From JANPCX01 sp031431125 (GTDB lineage: Bacteria > Pseudomonadota > Gammaproteobacteria > Burkholderiales > Burkholderiaceae_C), in NCBI GenBank assembly GCA_031431125.1, contig JANPCX010000085.1:4921-68920 (forward strand): 64,000 nt of DNA, given 5' to 3'. This document shows positions 17,194 through 24,945 of this stretch, piece by piece (position 1 is the stretch's first letter; each line of letters begins with the position of its first letter). The notes below the pieces were generated by a model. The model saw nothing but the letters and a program-made list of their open reading frames with translations. It was not told the DNA's origin and did no database searches. Made by a program: the position numbers and the translations under genes.

Positions 17194-17760
17194 TTAAGGG
17201 GATGGCGACCCGTCGGCCGTGTTCATTCGAAGATCGAGTTCGTACTCGACACTGGTCACACCTTCTGGGCGTTTGGCCACATCGGTCACGTCGCCAGTTT
17301 TCTTGAAACCGAATTTTGAGGCCAAGCGGCGGGTGGCTTGGTTGCTGCTCCAGGTATCGAACCGAATGGTGTCGGCTGCGAAACGTTCTCTGGCCAAAGC
17401 AATGGAGCGTTGAAGCAAAGCCGTGCCTACCCCTAAACGTTGGAAGTCGGGGTGGATGGCCAAGGTGGAGAAGGTGGCGACGCGGCTTTCGGCGTCAAAC
17501 TTGATCAAGCGGCAACCGATGATGTGGCCCTCGGCCACCACCGTCAGCCATACACCCGTTTTCAGACCCAGGTGAACCCGCTTTTCAATGCTGATGTCTC
17601 GCTCCGACAAGGGCAAAACAAACTGTTGATCGATCACACTTCGACTCAAAAACTCGATGATGTCCTGCGGTGCGCTGGAATCAACAATTTGGTAGCGGAG
17701 TTTTTGTAGTGGCATGCGCAGGGTTCGGTTTGAGTGGAGCACGACGGCGAGCAACGCCAT
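17194..17760 (-). CDS. GNAT family N-acetyltransferase
   Basis: A 188-residue acetyltransferase with the GNAT acetyl-CoA binding core (FSTLAIHPDFQRLGVGTALL, the Q/RxxGxG/A loop) and a typical C-terminal strand (GFKKTGDVTDV). The substrate cannot be read from sequence. ATG 17760 lies 14 bases after the dapF stop behind AGGTGAG; an alternative ATG at 17715 would shorten it by 15 residues and better match the domain start. It sits inside the dapF-DUF484 block, an insertion relative to the usual order. Confidence 0.85.
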   Translation of the reverse strand: MALLAVVLHSNRTLRMPLQKLRYQIVDSSAPQDIIEFLSRSVIDQQFVLPLSERDISIEKRVHLGLKTGVWLTVVAEGHIIGCRLIKFDAESRVATFSTLAIHPDFQRLGVGTALLQRSIALARERFAADTIRFDTWSSNQATRRLASKFGFKKTGDVTDVAKRPEGVTSVEYELDLRMNTADGSPSP

Positions 17761-17774
17761 CCACAGGTTCTCAC

Positions 17775-18632
17775 CTACAAATCAATCTCACCATCAAACA
17801 CAGTTTCAGCGGGGCCGGTCATCAGCACATGCTGACTCCCGCCACCCCATTCAATGGTGAGCAGGCCGCCCCGCGTTTGCACATTCACCCGCGTGTCCAG
17901 CAGCCCCAGCTCAATACCTGCCACCACCGCTGCGCAAGCCCCCGTGCCGCAGGCCAGGGTTTCGCCCGCATCACGTTCGTACACACGCAAGCGCACGTTC
18001 TGGCGATCAACGACTTGCACGAAACCCGCATTCACTTTGCGTTCAAAGCGGGGATGAGACTCCACTTGCGGGCCAACGACTTCGACCGGCGCGTGGTCCA
18101 CATCGGGCACCACCTGCACCGCGTGTGGGTTGCCCACGGAGAGTACCACCACCTCGGCACTGACACCGTCGCCCAAGGCGAGCTCATACAGGGCAGTTCG
18201 CCCCATGACGTGGCGCCGCGCACCTTGGGGATTGAACGGCACCCGAGCCAAATCGAAAATCGGCGCATTCATGTCGACGGTGACGCGGCCATCGTCTTGC
18301 AAATGCAGCTCCAGCAAGTTGTTCACCGTTTCAACACGGATGGTTTTTTTGTCGCTTAAACCATGTTCGTGCACGTAGCGAACAAAACAGCGTGCCCCAT
18401 TGCCGCAGTGCTCCACCTCGTCGCCGCTGCTGCCATTGGCAATGCGGTAGCGGAAGTCCACTCCGGGCGTGGTGCTGCGCTCGACCATCAAGATTTGGTC
18501 GGCACCGACGCCGAAACGCCGATCGCCCAGCCGTTTGATTTGATCGACGCTCAAATTGAGCGGCGCACGGGTTCCGTCAAGCACCACGAAGTCGTTGCCG
18601 GCGCCGTGCATTTTGGTGAAGGGGATGCGCAT
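17775..18632 (-). CDS. dapF: Diaminopimelate epimerase
   Basis: A 285-residue DapF that interconverts LL- and meso-diaminopimelate for lysine and peptidoglycan synthesis, in the cytoplasm. Both catalytic cysteine loops are visible: EHCGNGARCF and ACGTGACAA. The start MRIPFTKMHGAGNDF is the standard one. It lies 45 bases after the lpxL-type gene; a hairpin (18648-18672) occupies that gap. Length matches the family (about 275-290). Confidence 0.97.
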   Translation of the reverse strand: MRIPFTKMHGAGNDFVVLDGTRAPLNLSVDQIKRLGDRRFGVGADQILMVERSTTPGVDFRYRIANGSSGDEVEHCGNGARCFVRYVHEHGLSDKKTIRVETVNNLLELHLQDDGRVTVDMNAPIFDLARVPFNPQGARRHVMGRTALYELALGDGVSAEVVVLSVGNPHAVQVVPDVDHAPVEVVGPQVESHPRFERKVNAGFVQVVDRQNVRLRVYERDAGETLACGTGACAAVVAGIELGLLDTRVNVQTRGGLLTIEWGGGSQHVLMTGPAETVFDGEIDL

Positions 18633-18647
18633 GGGCGGATTATCCCG

Positions 18648-18672
18648 GGTTGCGGCGTAACACGCTGCAACC
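18648..18672 (-). other. Intercistronic hairpin between lpxL-type gene and dapF
   Basis: An almost perfect hairpin (GGTTGC-g-GCGT aac ACGC-t-GCAACC, ten pairs with one mismatch) fills the gap between these genes. There is no T-tract, so an mRNA-processing or attenuation role is more likely than termination. Function is not established. Confidence 0.5.
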
Positions 18673-18677
18673 GTTGA

Positions 18678-19553
18678 TTAATAAACCCCTGCCTGCCCTT
18701 GGGGCCTGGTCTTGAAGCGCTTGTGAACCCACAGGTACTGGGCCGGGTTCTCCAGCACCAGTTTTTCGACAAATCGGTTCATCCAGAGGGTGTCGTGCTC
18801 AGGGTTGTCAGACGGGAACTGCGTCAACGCAGGGAAAAACCGCACTCGGTAACCTTGACCACCGGGCAGCATGTCCACCACAACAGGCTGCACCAGCATG
18901 TTCAGCGACTTGGCCATGCGCGACGGCGCCATCAAGGTTGCGGCGGGAACGCCAAAGAAGGGCACGAAGGTGGCGTCGCGGGGGCCGAAGTCCATGTCGG
19001 GCATGTTGAAGAAGGCATAACCCTCTTTGATGTGTTTGATCACAGGCCGCACCGAGGCACCACGGGGGTAAGCCACAGCGCGCCCAAAGCGCAGGCGGCC
19101 TTTGGTGAGCACACGGTCCCAAAACGGATCGCTTTGGGTTTGGTAAATGTCCACGCCCATGCGGGTTTGGAAAAGCTGTACCGCCACGCCAGCCAGCTCC
19201 AAGCCCACGAAGTGCGGCACCAACCACATGACGGACTGGCTGCTGCGCTGCGCAAGGTCGATATCACCTTCGACGTGTATCAACCGTTTGAGGCGGTCAA
19301 AAGGCGCGTGCCACAACATGCCTCGCTCCAGAAGGCTGCGGCCCAGCCAGCCAAAGTGCTCGCGCAGCAAAGCCTCCCGTTCGGCTGGGGTTTTGGCGGG
19401 AAAACACAGCGCTAAGTTGGTTGCGCCTACATGCTGGCGTGAGCGGGCCGTTCGATACAGCAGCCATCCCAGCCCTTGGCCCATCCGTGCCAAAACCGAC
19501 AGCGGCAGAAAATGCAGCAGCCAAAGCAAGGCGTAGACAAAACGAGAAAGCAA
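18678..19553 (-). CDS. Lipid A / lysophospholipid acyltransferase (LpxL/HtrB family), second copy
   Basis: A 291-residue LpxL/LpxM-type acyltransferase with an N-terminal membrane anchor (YALLWLLHFLPLSVLARM), the catalytic HX4(D/E) block (WLVPHFVGLELAG) and a C-terminal PAQYLWVHKRFKTRP as in lipid A late acyltransferases. Such enzymes add secondary acyl chains to lipid A at the inner membrane. I propose a TTG start at 19553: AAAGGA lies exactly eight bases upstream, inside the preceding gene's end. The only longer option is a GTG at 19598 without a ribosome site. It forms a tandem pair with the next gene. Confidence 0.88.
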   Translation of the reverse strand: MLSRFVYALLWLLHFLPLSVLARMGQGLGWLLYRTARSRQHVGATNLALCFPAKTPAEREALLREHFGWLGRSLLERGMLWHAPFDRLKRLIHVEGDIDLAQRSSQSVMWLVPHFVGLELAGVAVQLFQTRMGVDIYQTQSDPFWDRVLTKGRLRFGRAVAYPRGASVRPVIKHIKEGYAFFNMPDMDFGPRDATFVPFFGVPAATLMAPSRMAKSLNMLVQPVVVDMLPGGQGYRVRFFPALTQFPSDNPEHDTLWMNRFVEKLVLENPAQYLWVHKRFKTRPQGQAGVY

Positions 19554-19557
19554 AGGG

Positions 19558-20439
19558 TCAGTCCTTTGAGAGTGGGACCGGTGACGGCGCGGCAGCACGT
19601 CCCGCTTTGTAGCGGTTGTAGCCCCATAAATACTGCTGTGGGCATTGCAAGATCAGTCTTTCCATGCAGCGGTTGATGAAGGCCGCTGATTCTGCCTGAG
19701 GGGCATCAGGGCCGGGCATGGACTCGGTCGGCGCAGACACATGAATCACATAACCCCGCCCCCAAGACAAACGTTCGCACCACAGTAGCAACAGCGCCGC
19801 ACCCGGTTGATGCGCCAGACGGGCCGCCAGTGTCATGGTGTAAGCGGGGCGGCCGAAAAATGGGGCCCAAACGCCCATGCCCTCGGGCGGCACCTGGTCG
19901 GGCAGGAGTCCGGCAGTTTGACCATCACGCACCGCGCGCAACAACTGACGCACGCCCACCAAATTGGCGGGCGCGGCCAACAAGCCCGGGCGGGTGCGGG
20001 CGGTGCCCACCAAATCGCGCAGCCAGGGCTTGCGTGCGGGGCGGTAAAGCACTGTGATTTGCCGTTGTTGATTCAAAAATCGTTCGGCGATGGCTTGGGC
20101 TGCGATCTCAAAACAACCCATGTGCGGTGTGAGGATGACGACGCCTTGTTGATTTGCATGTGCGGCATCAAACAACTCCGTTCCCCGCCACTGCACTTTG
20201 TTCAAAATTGACGAGCCCGGTGGTCGCAGCCACAGATAGGGCAGCTCCATCAGCATGCGTCCCGCCTCTGAAATGGCCCCTCTGGTTTGCCGACGGCTGA
20301 CCCCGGCCAATGTCGCATTGGCGACAAAACGCTTGCGGTAGCTGGGAGACGTGGCATAGGTCAACCAACCCAAGCATGCACCCAAGCCGTGCATCAACCA
20401 CATCGGCCAGCGCGCCAGCACCTTGAACAAAAACAACAT
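19558..20439 (-). CDS. Lipid A / lysophospholipid acyltransferase (LpxL/HtrB family), first copy
   Basis: A 293-residue acyltransferase of the same family as its downstream neighbour, but divergent. It shows the HX4E catalytic motif in ILTPHMGCFEIAAQ, the RPARKPWLRDL and LLPDQVPPEGMGVWAPFFG blocks that bind acyl-ACP and lipid A, and the end QYLWGYNRYKAG. A TTG at 20448 is a possible earlier start. It heads the minus-strand run lpxL-lpxL-dapF-GNAT-DUF484 and is divergent from metK, an arrangement frequent in Burkholderiales. The two paralogues probably add different secondary acyl chains; which is LpxL or LpxM cannot be told. Confidence 0.88.
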   Translation of the reverse strand: MLFLFKVLARWPMWLMHGLGACLGWLTYATSPSYRKRFVANATLAGVSRRQTRGAISEAGRMLMELPYLWLRPPGSSILNKVQWRGTELFDAAHANQQGVVILTPHMGCFEIAAQAIAERFLNQQRQITVLYRPARKPWLRDLVGTARTRPGLLAAPANLVGVRQLLRAVRDGQTAGLLPDQVPPEGMGVWAPFFGRPAYTMTLAARLAHQPGAALLLLWCERLSWGRGYVIHVSAPTESMPGPDAPQAESAAFINRCMERLILQCPQQYLWGYNRYKAGRAAAPSPVPLSKD

Positions 20440-20457
20440 GGGATTCAATCTGCTTTC

Positions 20458-20463
20458 TATAAT
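20458..20463 (+). promoter_or_regulatory. metK: Promoter -10 of metK
   Basis: A perfect TATAAT sits at 20458-20463. The -35 is weak (AACATG region about 17 bases before). The predicted transcription start near 20469-20470 coincides with the first base of the structured leader. Confidence 0.65.
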
Positions 20464-20468
20464 GCGCC

Positions 20469-20535
20469 CATCGCCGAGTTAAAGAACTACTTGCGGGGCG
20501 ATGTCAACTAGCTGGGTTTCCCGGCCTTGACCGGG
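20469..20535 (+). ncRNA. Unassigned structured metK leader (two-hairpin candidate cis-regulator)
   Basis: Hairpin 1: CATCGCC/GGCGATG (20469-20475 with 20497-20503), enclosing AGTT/AACT around AAAG. Hairpin 2: GTCAA/TTGAC (20503-20507 with 20527-20531) enclosing GCTGGG/CCCGGC around TTT. A rival hairpin CCCGG/CCGGG (20520-20535) is incompatible with hairpin 2. A third small palindrome (20536-20551) follows. The 175-base leader precedes the GTG start of metK. I do not recognise it as a known SAM riboswitch. Confidence 0.5.
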
Positions 20536-20643
20536 CAGCGTTCAAACGCTGTTCAACAAATTCTGCTAAAGCGTTCGCCGCTCTCATCCGAGAAGATTGC
20601 TGGCAACGCAAGTGTCAGTCAACCTTTTATTTGGAGAAGCAGC

Positions 20644-21825
20644 GTGTCGAACGATTTCCTCTTTACCTCTGAGTCCGTGTCTGAAGGCCATCCCGACAAA
20701 GTCGCGGATCAAATCTCAGACGCCATCCTAGACGCCATTTTCAAGCAAGACCCGCGTTCCCGCGTGGCCGCTGAAACCTTGTGCAATACCGGCCTCGTTG
20801 TGCTGGCCGGTGAAATCACCACCAATGCGCATGTCGACTACATCCAAGTCGCACGCGACACCATCAAACGCATTGGCTACGACAACACCGACTACGGCAT
20901 TGATTACAAAGGTTGCGCCGTCATGGTCTGCTACGACAAGCAGAGCAACGACATCGCCCAAGGCGTGGACCATGCGTCTGACGACCACCTGAACATTGGT
21001 GCCGGCGACCAAGGCCTGATGTTCGGTTATGCCTGCGACGAAACCCCCGACCTGATGCCCGCGCCCATCTACTACGCGCACCGCCTGGTCGAGCGCCAAG
21101 CCCAGCTGCGCAAAGACGGTCGCCTGCCCTTCTTGCGCCCTGACGCCAAGAGCCAAGTGACCATGCGTTACGTGAATGGCAAACCCCACAGCATCGACAC
21201 CGTGGTGCTGTCCACCCAGCACGACCCGGACCAAAGCGAGACGGCGTCCAAGCTCAAGGCCAGCTTCTATGAAGCGGTGATTGAAGAAATCATCAAACCC
21301 GTCTTGCCCAAAGAGTGGATCAAAGAGACGCGTTATTTGGTCAACCCCACCGGCCGTTTCGTCATTGGCGGCCCACAAGGTGACTGCGGCCTGACCGGCC
21401 GCAAAATCATCGTCGACACCTATGGCGGCGCTTGCCCCCACGGCGGCGGCGCCTTCAGCGGCAAAGACCCGAGCAAGGTCGACCGCTCAGCCGCTTATGC
21501 CGCCCGTTATGTGGCCAAAAACGTGGTCGCTGCCGGTTTGGCCAAGCAGTGCCAAATTCAAGTGGCTTATGCCATTGGTGTGGCCAAGCCGATGAACGTC
21601 ACCGTCTACACCGAAGGCACGGGCGTCATCTCCGACGACAAAATCGCCGCCTTGGTGAACGAACACTTCGACCTGCGCCCCAAAGGCATCATTCAAATGC
21701 TGGATTTGCTGCGCCCCATCTATGAAAAGACGGCGGCTTATGGGCACTTTGGGCGTGATGAGCCGGAATTCAGTTGGGAGCGGACTGACAAGGCCCAAGC
21801 GCTGCGTGCAGCGGCGGGGCTGTAA
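20644..21825 (+). CDS. metK: S-adenosylmethionine synthetase
   Basis: A 393-residue MetK that makes SAM from methionine and ATP. Signatures: SVSEGHPDKVADQISD (ATP), GAGDQGLMFGYA and GGGAFSGKDPSKVDRS (phosphate loop). I start at GTG 20644: GGAGA lies seven bases upstream and VSNDFLFTSES is the normal N-terminus. The frame upstream to 20527 is leader RNA. It begins the methyl-cycle region shared with ahcY and metF. A structured leader suggests feedback control. Confidence 0.97.
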   Translation: MSNDFLFTSESVSEGHPDKVADQISDAILDAIFKQDPRSRVAAETLCNTGLVVLAGEITTNAHVDYIQVARDTIKRIGYDNTDYGIDYKGCAVMVCYDKQSNDIAQGVDHASDDHLNIGAGDQGLMFGYACDETPDLMPAPIYYAHRLVERQAQLRKDGRLPFLRPDAKSQVTMRYVNGKPHSIDTVVLSTQHDPDQSETASKLKASFYEAVIEEIIKPVLPKEWIKETRYLVNPTGRFVIGGPQGDCGLTGRKIIVDTYGGACPHGGGAFSGKDPSKVDRSAAYAARYVAKNVVAAGLAKQCQIQVAYAIGVAKPMNVTVYTEGTGVISDDKIAALVNEHFDLRPKGIIQMLDLLRPIYEKTAAYGHFGRDEPEFSWERTDKAQALRAAAGL

Positions 21826-21869
21826 GCCACGCGGACGCGTTAGCGTCCCTTGGGCCTTGCGGCGAAGGC

Positions 21870-21907
21870 TAACTTTGCTTGGGCAAAGTTAAGGGGCCAT
21901 TGGCCCC
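21870..21907. terminator. Double hairpin between metK and the convergent membrane gene
   Basis: Two hairpins in tandem: TAACTTTGC/GCAAAGTTA (21870-21891, 9 bp) and GGGGCC/GGCCCC (21893-21907). Neither has a T-tract. Placed between convergent genes, they probably end transcription from one or both sides. Confidence 0.5.
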
Positions 21908-21931
21908 GGCCAAAGCCACAAAGCTGCCGCG

Positions 21932-22345
21932 CTAGTGCGGTGCTGCTGAGGGAGTGCCCCCTGCAGGGGCGCCTGTTTCGCGCTGTGATCGGCGAAGCAT
22001 CCCGTAAATAAAGAAGCCCAACACGCTCAATGCCAAGAATCCGAGAGTCGCACGTTGCCGCAGTGCATTGAGCGTATGACTGATGGACTGGTGGTTGTGC
22101 CGCACCTTTTGGATAGACAGCTTCAACTCTTTGGCTTCGTTGGCAGGCAACTCGGACATTTTTTCCAAGAACATGTCCATGCGTTCAAGCTCCCATTCAG
22201 TTGGAAACTTGATGATGGGAATGTGAAAGAAAGCGGCGACCGCCAGGCACAACGCCAGAATCCCGGTGAATAAAGCGACCACGCTCCCGAGTTGCAATCC
22301 GCGCCGAGCGGTCTTCCAATTTGTCGTTGGATCAATCACCACCAT
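21932..22345 (-). CDS. Hypothetical small membrane protein (two helices)
   Basis: A 137-residue protein with a membrane helix near 20-42 (SVVALFTGILALCLAVAAFF), a charged middle with LEKMSELPANEAKELKLSIQK (likely coiled) and a second helix near 108-125. I do not recognise a family. Start ATG 22345 has GGGGAAGG just before it, and overlaps the stop of the upstream small gene by 14 bases, so coupling is likely. The frame continues upstream to 22528 but that part overlaps the other gene and looks like its shadow. Confidence 0.55.
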   Translation of the reverse strand: MVVIDPTTNWKTARRGLQLGSVVALFTGILALCLAVAAFFHIPIIKFPTEWELERMDMFLEKMSELPANEAKELKLSIQKVRHNHQSISHTLNALRQRATLGFLALSVLGFFIYGMLRRSQRETGAPAGGTPSAAPH

Positions 22346-22559
22346 CGCCTTCCCCAAAAGAAAATCCACTCCCGCCATCGGCACCATGGCTGCCACTGCC
22401 ACTGCGTCGGCTTCTCGCGAAAAGCCACAGCACCAGTGCCAACAGGCACATGAAAAAAACAAAGGGAAAGAACAAACGGGGAGCCCAATACGCAGCGCGA
22501 GCATCACAAAAGTAATACGAGGCCGCACCCAGGAAAAGAATGGTCAACAGTGAACGCAT
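22332..22559 (-). CDS. Hypothetical small membrane protein with glycine-rich tail
   Basis: A 75-residue protein with two hydrophobic helices (LLTILFLGAASYYF; FFPFVFFMCLLALVLWLF), then basic residues and a Gly/Ser-rich tail (SGSGSHGADGGSGFSFGEG). Orientation of positive charges suggests the tail is cytoplasmic. No family recognised. It overlaps the next gene by 14 bases and lies downstream of an MFS transporter gene, 30 bases away, so it may belong to the HAD-MFS transcription unit. Confidence 0.5.
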   Translation of the reverse strand: MRSLLTILFLGAASYYFCDARAAYWAPRLFFPFVFFMCLLALVLWLFARSRRSGSGSHGADGGSGFSFGEGDGGD

Positions 22560-22589
22560 GCGGGACAAAAGGCGTCAGGTCGGGAGATG

Positions 22590-23897
22590 TTAAACGGGCT
22601 TGCAACGCTGCCTCGCCGCCACCCCCGCCCCCACGGCCAATACCGCCGCACTCACCAGAAATCCCCGCAACAAGCCCCCAGGCCCGTCGGCCACCCAGCC
22701 GACCACACTCGGCCCCATGATTTGGCCGATGGCAAAGACGATGGTGTAGGCGGCGATACCTGCCGTCCACTGCGATTCAACCAGGTTGTGCCGCACCAAG
22801 GCGGTGGTCGAAGCCACCACCGAAAGAAAAACACTGCCAAACAGCACGCCCGAGGCCAGCACCGCCAAGGGGTGAACGCTGAGCACGGGCAGCAAAGTAG
22901 CCAAAGCCAAGAGGCCGTTGAGCTGCATCATGGGGCGACCATTGCGGTGGCGTTGCAGCAGACCCGCCCACAACCAACTCGATGCCATCACGCCCAAGCC
23001 AAGCAGGGCAAAAAACACCGCGGCCAAGGGAGCGGACAGTTGTTGCTCGCGTAAGAGCGTGATCACAAACGTCATGTAGCCGATGTAACCCAGGCCAAAA
23101 CAAAAATAACCCATGAGGCTGGGCCAGAAATCGGGCCAGGGAAAGTGACTGTTGTGGGTGGGCAGTGGGGTGTTTGCCGCTGAGCGGGACGCTGCAGGTG
23201 CGGCCACCAAGGCAGCGCGTTCACCGGCCATCAACCGGGCCGTGATCAAGAGTGCCAGCAGCGCGAGCACACCCAAACCGACCCACGCCCAGCGCCACGC
23301 ATGGGGCGTGGCCCAGGCGCTCACCCACGGCACCAAGACGGTGGACAACACAATGCCCAGGCCAGTGCCACCGTAGTAGATGCCCAGAATCAAGCCCGAT
23401 CGCGACGCAGTGCCTGCACCCGCTGCGCGCGTGGCGCTGCTCGCCAAACGCGCGGCGAGCACACCGCCGGCCACAAACATGGCCGCGCTGGCCACACCGC
23501 CTGCAAAACGCTCCACGGCCAACCAGGCGTTGTGTAAACCGCTGAGGGCTTGTGTGGCCGCAGCCGTCGCCACGGTCACGTCGGGAACCCACAGGCCGTG
23601 GGCCAGCAAAGTGAGAACGGCGCCTGCGCCGCCCACCAAGAGCACGGGCTGGGCGTCAAACCGCGCCAACCAGCGGCGGCTCATCAAGGCGCCCGCCAAA
23701 TAGCCCAAGGCATTGGCGGTGTTCATGGCGCCCGATAGAAAGTAGGTCCAGCCCAGGTCAGCGCGCATGGGCGGCAGAATCAAAGCGTAGGAGAAACGGG
23801 CCAGGCCGAGGGAGACCGCCGAGGTCAGCGCCAGGGCGAAGGCCAGTTGCCAAATGAGGTGGTGTGGCGGTTCCGCACTTGACGGGGTTGACGTCAT
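22590..23897 (-). CDS. YbfB/YjiJ-family MFS transporter
   Basis: A 435-residue major-facilitator with twelve predicted helices. The N-terminal LGLARFSYALILPPMRADLGW and MNTANALGYLAGAL are the recognisable YbfB/YjiJ family sequences. The substrate of this family is unknown. Its ATG overlaps the stop of the HAD phosphatase gene by four bases, so the pair is translationally coupled; this hints that they act on the same metabolite, though that is only an inference. Confidence 0.88.
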   Translation of the reverse strand: MTSTPSSAEPPHHLIWQLAFALALTSAVSLGLARFSYALILPPMRADLGWTYFLSGAMNTANALGYLAGALMSRRWLARFDAQPVLLVGGAGAVLTLLAHGLWVPDVTVATAAATQALSGLHNAWLAVERFAGGVASAAMFVAGGVLAARLASSATRAAGAGTASRSGLILGIYYGGTGLGIVLSTVLVPWVSAWATPHAWRWAWVGLGVLALLALLITARLMAGERAALVAAPAASRSAANTPLPTHNSHFPWPDFWPSLMGYFCFGLGYIGYMTFVITLLREQQLSAPLAAVFFALLGLGVMASSWLWAGLLQRHRNGRPMMQLNGLLALATLLPVLSVHPLAVLASGVLFGSVFLSVVASTTALVRHNLVESQWTAGIAAYTIVFAIGQIMGPSVVGWVADGPGGLLRGFLVSAAVLAVGAGVAARQRCKPV

Positions 23898-24694
23898 GCG
23901 CGCACCTGCAAGATGGCTTCCACGACTTCCGCAAACCCCGCGCCACGTTCACCCGACGTGATGTAACGCGGCCAAACTTCAAGCTGCTGCTCAAAGCGCC
24001 GCAGATTGGCCACGCCCACGCTCAACGGGAAGTGACCGAACAGCAATTGGTCGTTGGTGGAATCGCCCACGTAAACCCAAGCGGCCAATTCGGCGTCGAC
24101 ATCACGCCGGAGCCTGTGCTGCACGATCCAGCGTGCGCCGCTGAGTTTGTGGTGTTCACCCAGCCAGGCGTTGATGTGAATCGAGCTGACCGTGGCGGTC
24201 AAGCCTTCAGCGCGTGCGATGGCCACGACCTGCTGAATTTGCGCTTCAGACAGCGCAGCGAACTCGCTGTGGTCAATCGCGATGTCGGTCACGCGGCCCG
24301 CGCTGTCACGGGCCAGCGCGCAGCCAGGCACCTCGCGCAAGACGCGCTGCGCCGCTTGGGCAAGGCGTTGTGCGTTGGTTTGGCGAGTCACCTCGTCTTG
24401 AACATAGTCCACAGCCAAAGCGCCGTCTATTTTGTACAGCGCCACCGCACCGTTCTCCGCCACGATGGCATCCACAGGCCAGTCCCGCGCAAAAGGCTGG
24501 CTCCAGCCCATGGGGCGACCCGTGATGGCCATGACTGGCAAGCCCGCCTGTCGCAGTGCATGCAAGGCGGCCAGGGCGTCGGGCGTGATGGCGCCTGCTG
24601 TGGTCAAGGTGTCGTCAATGTCGGTGAGCACGCCCCGCACCCCGCGCAGCGCGGCCGGGGGGCATTGGGACCATGGAAGACAGATTGATGACAT
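23894..24694 (-). CDS. HAD-IIB family hydrolase (mannosyl-3-phosphoglycerate phosphatase-like)
   Basis: A 266-residue HAD phosphatase. Motif I is LTDIDDTLTTAGAI (nucleophile Asp and acid Asp+2), motif II AITGRP, and motif IV VGDSTNDQLLF. The type IIB cap and overall pattern resemble mannosyl-3-phosphoglycerate and sucrose-phosphate phosphatases. I start at ATG 24694; upstream codons to 24805 overlap the region divergent to ahcY. Substrate is uncertain. The coupled downstream gene is an MFS transporter. Confidence 0.8.
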   Translation of the reverse strand: MSSICLPWSQCPPAALRGVRGVLTDIDDTLTTAGAITPDALAALHALRQAGLPVMAITGRPMGWSQPFARDWPVDAIVAENGAVALYKIDGALAVDYVQDEVTRQTNAQRLAQAAQRVLREVPGCALARDSAGRVTDIAIDHSEFAALSEAQIQQVVAIARAEGLTATVSSIHINAWLGEHHKLSGARWIVQHRLRRDVDAELAAWVYVGDSTNDQLLFGHFPLSVGVANLRRFEQQLEVWPRYITSGERGAGFAEVVEAILQVRA

Positions 24695-24786
24695 GGCTGT
24701 TTTGTCGGTGTCCGAGTGAAACTTGCGGGTGTTTTCCGTGCATTTTGGCCGCACAAGGCAATTCAGGAGCACTAGAATGGCGACAC

Positions 24787-24855
24787 TTCCCGAGGAGCGT
24801 TGCAAGGCACGTCCAGTGTCCCAGGCTCGGGGAGCTTCATTGCAACCGCGCTCAC
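24787..24855 (+). ncRNA. SAH riboswitch upstream of ahcY
   Basis: Matches the S-adenosylhomocysteine riboswitch. P1 CCCGAG/CTCGGG (24789-24794 with 24826-24831) encloses GAGCGTTGCA. A second segment TGCAACCGCGCTC (24840-24852) pairs back with it (TTGCA/TGCAA and GAGCG/CGCTC), giving the known pseudoknot-like core. The class is found before ahcY in betaproteobacteria and raises expression when SAH accumulates. It ends about 90 bases before the ahcY start. Confidence 0.93.
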
Positions 24856-24945
24856 CCGCACGACATGGCTCGTGGGTGAGTTGTACTTCCGACTTCCCTG
24901 AAGCAGTTTTCGTGCGGGTTCCTTCAAACCGAATTGGAGCCTTTG

